A stretch of 64,000 nt of DNA from JBEKOF01 sp049513975 (GTDB lineage Bacteria > Verrucomicrobiota > Verrucomicrobiia > Limisphaerales > Palsa-1400), in assembly GCA_049513975.1 (NCBI GenBank), contig JBEKVM010000034.1, forward strand, positions 20,487 through 84,486. The letters are read 5' to 3'. The notes under the pieces were generated by a model, which did not search any database, had not been told where the DNA came from, and worked only from the letters and a program-made list of their open reading frames with translations. The translations under genes and the position numbers were made by a program. Positions 58,505 through 64,000 of the stretch are shown here, piece after piece. Every line of letters begins with the position of its first letter. The first letter of the stretch is position 1.

Positions 58505-59281
58505 ATGCAACCAAACTTGGAAGTGCTTTTCACCCCGGCGGAGTTCGACGCGCTGAGGAACCGGGACCTGTCGAACACGGTTTGCGTGGTGTTCGATGTC
58601 TTGCGCGCCACCACCTCCATGCTGACGGCGCTGCACCACGGCGCGACGCAAATTTTTCCTGTCAAGGAGATTTCCGAGGCGCTGGCCATGCAGCGGGGCC
58701 TTGGGCCGGAAGCGCTGCTCGCCGGGGAGCGCGGGGGCCTGCGCATCCGCGCCGCGCAAGCTGGGGAGGCGGATTTTGATCTGGGCAATTCGCCGCGGGA
58801 ATTCACGGCGCAGCGCGTGGCGGGCCGGACCATCATCATGACCACGACCAACGGGACGCGCGCCTTGCAGGCCTGCTTGGGCGCCCGGCGCATTCTGGCC
58901 GGCGCGTTTTTAAATCTCGGGCCGCTGGCGCGCTGGATAAAAAACCAGCCGCCGCCCAGCCTGCTGCTGGTCGGCGCGGGCACGTTCGAACAAGCCGCTT
59001 ACGAAGACACCGTGGCCGCCGGGGCCTTGGGCGAAATGGTCTGGGACCAATTCCGCCGGCCGGCCGATTCGGCCCACATCGCCCTGGAGGTTTACCACGC
59101 GGGCCGCCGCGATTTGTGCGGCGCCTTCCAGGAACATTCCAGCAACGCGCGGCGTCTCCTGGCCAATCCCGATTTGCGGGAGGATGTTGCTTTTGCCCTG
59201 CAACGGGACAGCGTCCCATTCACCGCCGAATTAAAAAACGGAGCGGTGGTGAAGATGCAACAAGGCCGTACTCCCGAATGA
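58505..59281 (+). CDS. comB: 2-phosphosulfolactate phosphatase-like (ComB)
   Basis: This 258-residue protein has TVCVVFDVLRATTSMLTALHHG, GERGGLRI, FDLGNSPREF, TTNGTRALQA, GTFEQAAYEDTVAAGAL and LQRDSVPFTAEL. These are the blocks of ComB, first known as the Mg-dependent phosphatase making sulfolactate in coenzyme M formation. In bacteria without methanogenesis its job is often unclear (it may belong to sulfolactate metabolism). It stands alone here; no other coenzyme M genes are in the window. Start ATG 58505. Confidence 0.93.
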   Translation: MQPNLEVLFTPAEFDALRNRDLSNTVCVVFDVLRATTSMLTALHHGATQIFPVKEISEALAMQRGLGPEALLAGERGGLRIRAAQAGEADFDLGNSPREFTAQRVAGRTIIMTTTNGTRALQACLGARRILAGAFLNLGPLARWIKNQPPPSLLLVGAGTFEQAAYEDTVAAGALGEMVWDQFRRPADSAHIALEVYHAGRRDLCGAFQEHSSNARRLLANPDLREDVAFALQRDSVPFTAELKNGAVVKMQQGRTPE

Positions 59282-59337
59282 TTAACGGTGTGCTTGCGGA
59301 CTGACCCAAAAGACAGGCCAATTTCAGACGAAAGATT

Positions 59338-59358
59338 CCGTCGGCGGGACGCCGACGG
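59338..59358. repeat. Short perfect hairpin
   Basis: CCGTCGGC-GGGAC-GCCGACGG, an 8-bp stem with a 5-nt loop, lies 56 bp after the comB stop. No T-tract follows, so it is not a classical terminator. Confidence 0.5.
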
Positions 59359-59422
59359 CTGCAGTCGAGACGACCGCGCTCCCCGAAAAAGCCGCTAACC
59401 CGCATATTTCACACCTCCAAAC

Positions 59423-59490
59423 GCCGCGTGAGGGCACGCGGCCTACAGGAGCCGCCGGAGGTGTTTGTAGGCCGCGTGCCCCCACGCGGC
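59423..59490. repeat. 24-bp inverted repeat (palindromic element)
   Basis: GCCGCGTGAGGGCACGCGGC plus CTAC (59423-59446) is the complement, with one mismatch, of 59467-59490 (GTAGGCCGCGTGCCCCCACG plus CGGC). A 20-nt spacer is enclosed. It is another member of the GTAG-ended palindromes in this window, about 90 bp before the phosphofructokinase start. Confidence 0.7.
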
Positions 59491-59577
59491 GCACTGTTTT
59501 GGCGCTTCCATCGGAGTGCCTTTACTCCGTGGGCGGCATTGAATAGTACGTATGCGCGCCTTTTTGGCAAAAAAACT

Positions 59578-60849
59578 ATGGCTGAACTCATCGGAAATCT
59601 TTTGGTTGGTCAATCGGGCGGCCCCACCGCCGTCATCAACGCCAGCATCGCCGGCGTCATACAGGAAGCCCGGCAACAGGGCTGCCTGCGCGGCATTTAC
59701 GGAGGACTCAACGGCATTCTCGGCATTCTCAAGGAGGAGTTGATTGATCTGCAGCGGGAAAGCGCCGCCACCATCGAGGCCCTCAAACACACGCCCGGCG
59801 CCGCCCTCGGCACCTGCCGCTATAAAATTGACTTCAAGAAGAAACCGGCCAAGGCCGCGCTTGACTTGGACCGCCTTTTCCAGGTCTTCCAGGCGCACAA
59901 CATCCGCTTTTTTTTATACGCCGGGGGCAACGACTCGCAGGACACCGCCCACAAGATCCATCTCGAAGCCGTGAAACGGGACTACGCCATGCAGATCATC
60001 GGGGTGCCCAAAACGATTGATAACGATTTGCCGCACACCGACCATTGCCCCGGATTTGGATCGGTCGCCAAATACAACGCCTGCACCGTGATGGAAGTGG
60101 CGGTGGACATTGGCAGCATGGCCACGGACGACGGCGCGTGCGGCGTCGTTGAAGTGATGGGCCGCAGCGCCGGCTGGATCGCGGCCAGCTCCATCCTGGC
60201 CCGGCGCCAGGCCGGCGACGCGCCGCACATCATTTTGCTGCCGGAGATTCCCTTCAACGAAGAAGCCTTTCTGGACAAGGTCAAAGCCACGGTGGACGCG
60301 CTGCGCTACTGCGTAGTGGTGGTGGGCGAAGGATTGAAAAATCCCGACGGCACGGAGTTCAGCGCGGACGCCTCGCGTTTGGATGCGTTCGGGCACCCGG
60401 TCCTGGCCGGGGCGGGCGAGCGCGTGGCGGAAGTGGTGCAACGCAAGCTCCACACCAAAACCCGCTCGATCAAACTGGGTTATGCCCAGCGTTGCGCCGC
60501 CCATTACGCCAGCGCCACCGATGCCGCCGAGGCAGTGGCTTGCGGCGCGGCGGCCGTCCGCGCGGCGGTGGAGGGCCGGAGCGGACTGATGGTTAAAATC
60601 GTCCGCACCCAGACCAGGCCTTACCGCTGGACCACCGGCCTGCAACCGCTGGAGGACATTGCCAACGTCGAACACGTCCTGCCGCGCGATTGGATCAGCC
60701 CGGACGGCTTTTTGCCGAACGAAAAATTCGTGGAATACGCGCGCCCGCTCATCGAAGGGGAAGTCCAGGTGCCGACGGAAGGCGGCCTGCCCAAATTTGC
60801 CGTGCTGGAAAAGCACCGTCTCCCCCGCAAACTCCCCCCGAGGGAGTAG
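59578..60849 (+). CDS. pfp: Pyrophosphate-dependent 6-phosphofructokinase
   Basis: This 423-residue protein has LVGQSGGPTAVINAS at the phosphate site, YAGGNDSQDT (Gly-Gly-Asn-Asp in place of the Gly-Gly-Asp-Gly of ATP-type enzymes), VPKTIDNDLPHTDHCPGFGS and MGRSAGWIA. The Asp in GGND and the PKTIDND motif indicate PPi rather than ATP as phosphoryl donor. The enzyme interconverts fructose 6-phosphate and fructose 1,6-bisphosphate reversibly. Start ATG 59578 excludes the palindrome region. The stop codon is 2 nt before a repeat element (60851). Confidence 0.95.
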   Translation: MAELIGNLLVGQSGGPTAVINASIAGVIQEARQQGCLRGIYGGLNGILGILKEELIDLQRESAATIEALKHTPGAALGTCRYKIDFKKKPAKAALDLDRLFQVFQAHNIRFFLYAGGNDSQDTAHKIHLEAVKRDYAMQIIGVPKTIDNDLPHTDHCPGFGSVAKYNACTVMEVAVDIGSMATDDGACGVVEVMGRSAGWIAASSILARRQAGDAPHIILLPEIPFNEEAFLDKVKATVDALRYCVVVVGEGLKNPDGTEFSADASRLDAFGHPVLAGAGERVAEVVQRKLHTKTRSIKLGYAQRCAAHYASATDAAEAVACGAAAVRAAVEGRSGLMVKIVRTQTRPYRWTTGLQPLEDIANVEHVLPRDWISPDGFLPNEKFVEYARPLIEGEVQVPTEGGLPKFAVLEKHRLPRKLPPRE

Positions 60850-60850
60850 G

Positions 60851-61042
60851 CCAACTTGGGGCGCAGGACAAAATTCTTCGCGGCAGGAGTTCGACGATGA
60901 AGGGAACCCCTCTCTCCGGCTCTCTCCCCGCGAGCGGGGAGAGAGAGGGGAAGCGCGCGCGATGGGTATATGGAGACGCAGATACTCGCTCCTCTGCAAG
61001 CATCGGCTTGTGAAGAATTTTGTCCTGCCCCCGCCAACTTGC
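60851..61042. mobile_element. MITE-like repeat element with inverted ends, copy 1
   Basis: GCAGGACAAAATTCTTC (60863-60879) recurs inverted at 61012-61028, and the outer ccaacttgggg/ccccgccaactt sequences are also inverted. Inside is a long palindrome with CTCTCCCCGC and GCGGGGAGAG. The 120 bases from 60858 recur at 63881-64000 with two differences. No coding capacity. Confidence 0.8.
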
Positions 61043-61059
61043 GGATCGGAAAAGAGGAC

Positions 61060-61088
61060 TTGAAAAGAAGGCTCCATGAATGTAATAC
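61060..61088 (+). promoter_or_regulatory. Sigma70-like promoter of vapBC
   Basis: TTGAAA (61060-61065), 17-bp spacer, TAATAC (61083-61088). The vapB ATG is only 10 nt after the -10 box, so the mRNA would start at or almost at the ATG, that is leaderless or nearly so. No ribosome-binding site is seen. Confidence 0.7.
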
Positions 61089-61097
61089 TATCGGTGT

Positions 61098-61322
61098 ATG
61101 ACAGAAATACTTACCATCCGGCTTGATCGGGCGGAGAAAAGAGCCGTGCAAAAGCTGGCTGGAAAATCGGGGGCCAGCCGGTGGGTCCGAGGGTTGATCC
61201 GGGCGCAGCTTCGCTCGCCGTCCCCCGGTTTTTTGGCCCGGCACAAGCAATGGCTGGCCACACAGAATAAGGTGGTGGAGGACGAGACGATCCTGGATTG
61301 GTTCCGAAAAAACCGGCGATGA
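61098..61322 (+). CDS. VapB-like antitoxin
   Basis: This 74-residue protein starts TEILTIRLDRAEKRAVQKLA and continues KSGASRWVRGLI, a ribbon-helix-helix-like N-terminal half as in VapB/RHH antitoxins. The C-terminal half (FLARHKQWLATQNKVVEDETILDWFRKNR) should wrap the toxin. It overlaps the PIN-domain toxin gene by 4 nt (ATGA). Confidence 0.8.
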   Translation: MTEILTIRLDRAEKRAVQKLAGKSGASRWVRGLIRAQLRSPSPGFLARHKQWLATQNKVVEDETILDWFRKNRR

Positions 61323-61783
61323 GACCGTTCGCCGACACCAATTGGCTAGCGCGTTATTATCTCCGAACCGGGCCGCTGCTTGAGGTTTGTCTGCGCCAAA
61401 TGCAGCGGCACGAGGTGCCTCTTCATATTTCCCCGCCGGTTCTTTATGAGGCCAGGACCGTGTTCCCGGGTATGACGGGCGAGGCCAACCCGGCGGGCCT
61501 GGCGCAACTCAAGTCCGACTTTGGGGACAGCATTGTTTTTCATCCGCTGGATTGGAGCTTGTTGGAAAAAATGGGCGCTGAATTACTCGCTAAATACGCT
61601 CACAAATCGGAGATCGGCGCGATGGATTCGCTCATTGTTGCCTCGGCTGTCGCCGCCGGCTGCGACTGGTTTTACAGCTTCGACACCGGCAGCAATGCCC
61701 GCGCCCTGGCGGCGGCGTGCCGGCTGAAGGTTTTTCCGCAGTTGACTGCGGAAGATAAAACCCGCCTCGGTGCCTTGCGTTGA
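61319..61783 (+). CDS. vapC: VapC-like PIN-domain toxin
   Basis: This 154-residue PIN-domain ribonuclease has Asp6 in FADTNWLARYY, an acidic cluster at ISPPVLYEAR, GAMDSLIVASAVAAGCDWFYSFDTG with the third and fourth acidic residues, and ALAAACRLKV. The set of four acidic residues is the VapC metal site. It overlaps vapB and likely cuts tRNA or rRNA when free. The ATG at 61319 is preferred over a start 7 codons earlier because of the ATGA overlap. Confidence 0.9.
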   Translation: MRPFADTNWLARYYLRTGPLLEVCLRQMQRHEVPLHISPPVLYEARTVFPGMTGEANPAGLAQLKSDFGDSIVFHPLDWSLLEKMGAELLAKYAHKSEIGAMDSLIVASAVAAGCDWFYSFDTGSNARALAAACRLKVFPQLTAEDKTRLGALR

Positions 61784-61897
61784 CGGCTCAACCGTCCATC
61801 TACAATCCTGCAATCTCTTTCCCGGCCTCATGGATTGTTTATCCTTGAATTCCCGCCGCGGCCGCCGCTTACTGGCGCATAATTTTTTTGCGAACCG

Positions 61898-63688
61898 ATG
61901 AACCACGACCTCCTGGCCAAAGCCAAATCCCTGGGTTTTTCCGACCGCCAGATTGCCCACCTCACCGGGCAGTCCGAGGACGCCGTGCGCGCCTTGCGCA
62001 AGAAATCCGGCCTGCTGCCCAGCTATCGTTTGGTGGACACCTGCGCGGCTGAATTCGAGGCCTACACCCCTTACTATTACTCGACCTACGATTGCGGGGA
62101 CGACGAAATCCTCGCCGGGGCCAAACGCAAGGTCATGATTTTGGGAGGCGGCCCCAACCGGATCGGCCAGGGCATCGAGTTTGATTACTGCTGCGTTCAC
62201 GCCGCCTTCGCCTTGAAGGAGGACGGTTTTGAAACCTTGATGGTCAATTCCAACCCGGAGACCGTGTCCACGGATTACGACACGAGCGACAAACTTTTTT
62301 TCGAGCCGCTCACGCTGGAAGACGTGCTGCACATCTATGAGCGGGAAAAATGCTGGGGCGCCATCGCCCAGTTCGGCGGCCAGACCCCGTTGAACCTGGC
62401 CCTGGATCTGCAAAAGAACGGGGTCAACATCATCGGCACCTCGCCCCAGAGCATTGAGATCGCCGAGGACCGCAAGCTGTTCTCCGCGATGCTGGACAAG
62501 CTGCGCATTCCCCAGCCGCCCAACGGCCTGGCCACCAACGAGGCCGAGGCGCTTCTGGCCGCCCGCAAACTCGGCTACCCCGTCCTCGTCCGCCCCTCCT
62601 TCGTGCTGGGCGGACGGGCCATGCAGATTGTCTATACCGACGCGGAACTGGACCATTACATGCGTTTCGCCGTGGAAGCCTCGCCGGAACGGCCCGTCCT
62701 GGTGGACAAATTTCTGGAAGACGCCACGGAAGTGGATGTGGATTGCATAGCCGATGTCGGGCATTTCGCCAATCCCCAAGACGGGTCCATTGTCATCGGC
62801 GGATTTCTGGAGCACATCGAATTTGCCGGGGTGCATTCCGGGGACGCCGCCATGGTGCTGCCGCCCCACACGCTTTCCAAGGGAGTCATCCAGACCATGC
62901 GCCAATACACCCACGCCATGGCGCGCGAGCTGCGCGTCATCGGCCTGATGAACGCCCAATATGCCGTCAAGGGCGACACGGTGTATGTCCTTGAAGTCAA
63001 CCCGCGCGCCTCGCGCACGGTGCCTTTCGTCAGCAAGGCCATTGGCGTGCCGCTGGCCAAACTGGCCGCCAAAGTCATGGCGGGCAAAAAGCTGGCCGAA
63101 CTGGGTTTCACCGAGGAAATCTGGCCCGGCTATTGGGCGGTCAAAGAATCCGTTTTTCCCTTCAACCGCTTTCTCGGCCAGGACATCCTGCTCTCCCCGG
63201 AAATGCGATCCACCGGGGAAGTCATGGGGCTGGACGCGGATCTGGGCATCGCCTACGCCAAATCCCAGATGGCCGCCAACGCCCCCCTGCCGTTGAGCGG
63301 GCGGGTTTTCATCAGCGTCAACGACGCCGACAAAGCGCGCGTCGCCGCGGTGGCCCGGCAATTTGCCGAGCTGGGATTTGAAATTGTCTCCACCGCCGGC
63401 ACGGCCAGAGTATTGGAAGACGCCGGCCTGAAGGTCTCCCGCGTTTATAAACTCGCCGAAGGCCGTCCCAACACGCTGGACCTGCTGAAGAACCGCGAAA
63501 TCCAGCTCGTCATCAACACCCCCACCGGGCAGACTCCGCGCGCCGACGAAATAAAAATTCGCACCACCGCCGTCTATACCGGCACGAGCATCATGACCAC
63601 GCTCAGCGGCGCCCGGGCCGCCGCCCTCGGCATCGCCGCCCTCAAAAAGAACGGCTACACCGTCAAGACGGTGCAGGAATATCACTGA
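61898..63688 (+). CDS. carB: Carbamoyl-phosphate synthase large chain, C-terminal half (split carB)
   Basis: The 596 residues start at the end of the oligomerisation domain (LGFSDRQIAHLTGQSEDAV; VDTCAAEFEAYTPYYYSTYD). The second ATP-grasp domain follows (KRKVMILGGGPNRIGQGIEFD; VRPSFVLGGRAM; YVLEVNPRASRT), then the C-terminal allosteric (MGS-like) domain (GRVFISVNDADKARV; LVINTPTGQ). In most bacteria CarB is one polypeptide of about 1070 residues with two ATP-grasp halves. Here the first half, about 470 residues, is not encoded upstream, where vapBC lies. It is intact, with all motifs, so it is more likely a true split gene like those of some archaea and deep-branching bacteria than a broken copy. 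Confidence 0.93.
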   Translation: MNHDLLAKAKSLGFSDRQIAHLTGQSEDAVRALRKKSGLLPSYRLVDTCAAEFEAYTPYYYSTYDCGDDEILAGAKRKVMILGGGPNRIGQGIEFDYCCVHAAFALKEDGFETLMVNSNPETVSTDYDTSDKLFFEPLTLEDVLHIYEREKCWGAIAQFGGQTPLNLALDLQKNGVNIIGTSPQSIEIAEDRKLFSAMLDKLRIPQPPNGLATNEAEALLAARKLGYPVLVRPSFVLGGRAMQIVYTDAELDHYMRFAVEASPERPVLVDKFLEDATEVDVDCIADVGHFANPQDGSIVIGGFLEHIEFAGVHSGDAAMVLPPHTLSKGVIQTMRQYTHAMARELRVIGLMNAQYAVKGDTVYVLEVNPRASRTVPFVSKAIGVPLAKLAAKVMAGKKLAELGFTEEIWPGYWAVKESVFPFNRFLGQDILLSPEMRSTGEVMGLDADLGIAYAKSQMAANAPLPLSGRVFISVNDADKARVAAVARQFAELGFEIVSTAGTARVLEDAGLKVSRVYKLAEGRPNTLDLLKNREIQLVINTPTGQTPRADEIKIRTTAVYTGTSIMTTLSGARAAALGIAALKKNGYTVKTVQEYH

Positions 63689-63880
63689 CCCGGGCAAAGG
63701 CCGGATCTGCTCTAAACGGCGCGAGACGGGTCCGGCATCCTTGCACGATATGGCCCACGCGCCGGCGACAGCGGAAACCGCCCCCTCACTCCGCCACTCC
63801 GCCACGCGGTGGGTGGGAGCGGCGGCTGGCGGAAGATGGTCTTTGCCGGCGTGGCCAATCCGCCCGCCGGAATGCGGCCG

Positions 63881-64000
63881 GGGGCGCAGGACAGAATTCT
63901 TCGCGGCAGGAGTTCGACGATTAAGGGAACCCCTCTCTCCGGCTCTCTCCCCGCGAGCGGGGAGAGAGAGGGGAAGCGCGCGCGATGGGTATATGGAGAC
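63881..64000. mobile_element. MITE-like repeat element, copy 2 (cut by window end)
   Basis: Bases 63881-64000 match 60858-60977 with two substitutions in the same orientation, including the ggggcgcaggacagaattct end and the GGGGAGAGAG palindrome. The rest is outside the window. It lies 192 bp after the carB half. Confidence 0.85.

Noticed and set aside
61583..63805. 740-codon open frame on the - strand opposite carB
   Set aside because: Antisense shadow of a conserved housekeeping gene; no motifs.

Overview
The window looks like a GC-rich genome fragment from the Verrucomicrobiota, probably the Limisphaerales/Pedosphaera side of the phylum. This is inferred from several features: repeated type II secretion pseudopilins with near-identical N-termini of the GFTLIELLVVIAIIAILAALLLPAL class, an ECF sigma factor fused to a TIGR03435-like tail, beta-helical PATR surface proteins, many sulfur-free glycan-active enzymes without SusC/SusD, and small palindromic repeats. 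No rRNA, tRNA, CRISPR array or phage region is visible.

Layout. (1) 1-3.2 kb: a MazF-type toxin-antitoxin pair, a gene-poor stretch, and an MFS transporter with a DUF805 domain inserted in its central loop. (2) 3.4-9.8 kb: a corrinoid methyl-transfer locus with a homocysteine S-methyltransferase, a RACo-type reductive activator, a MetH-reactivation-like protein, an unknown 108-residue protein, a corrinoid protein with an extra C-terminal domain, and a UroD-like methyltransferase. These are the working parts of cobalamin methionine synthase encoded as separate proteins, with a UroD-like protein where the folate domain would be. (3) 10.1-18.1 kb: aldonate/uronate catabolism (FAH-family dehydratase, MFS permease, xylonate-type dehydratase, mannonate dehydratase) with ROK and AraC regulators that share a 21-bp palindromic operator. 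(4) 18.1-28.7 kb: GH30 xylanase, a PATR repeat protein, two intact pseudopilins and two pseudopilin/pseudogene remnants. (5) 28.8-49.5 kb: a glucuronoxylan degradation locus. Exported enzymes are on the + strand (acetyl xylan esterase, CE15-SGNH double esterase, GH115 alpha-glucuronidase, GH8 exo-oligoxylanase, second CE15) together with a GH10 without a signal peptide. On the - strand are intracellular enzymes and uptake (GH3, GPH-family symporter, second GH3, GH116, PfkB kinase). (6) 50-64 kb: a cupin/aldo-keto reductase/alcohol dehydrogenase operon, a ParE-type toxin-antitoxin pair, a CPBP protease, rpmE-prfA-HAD, sigma-TIGR03435, comB, PPi-dependent phosphofructokinase, VapBC and a split carB half.

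How the parts may work together: secreted xylanases and esterases cut and de-ester glucuronoxylan, GH115 removes (4-O-methyl)glucuronate, and the GPH symporter imports xylo-oligosaccharides for GH10, GH116 and GH3 hydrolysis inside the cell. The uxuA, dehydratase and MFS genes can handle the acid sugars. The corrinoid cluster could in principle take the methyl group of a methoxylated substrate to homocysteine; its substrate is not shown by the sequence and any link to 4-O-methylglucuronate is my hypothesis.

The region is rich in small mobile or repetitive DNA: one 198-bp element with perfect 20-bp terminal inverted repeats and a 9-bp target duplication, one 109-bp element inserted next to the GH116 start codon, a 120-bp repeat pair around vapBC-carB, several GTAGGG...CCCTAC palindromes, and a three-copy intergenic repeat.
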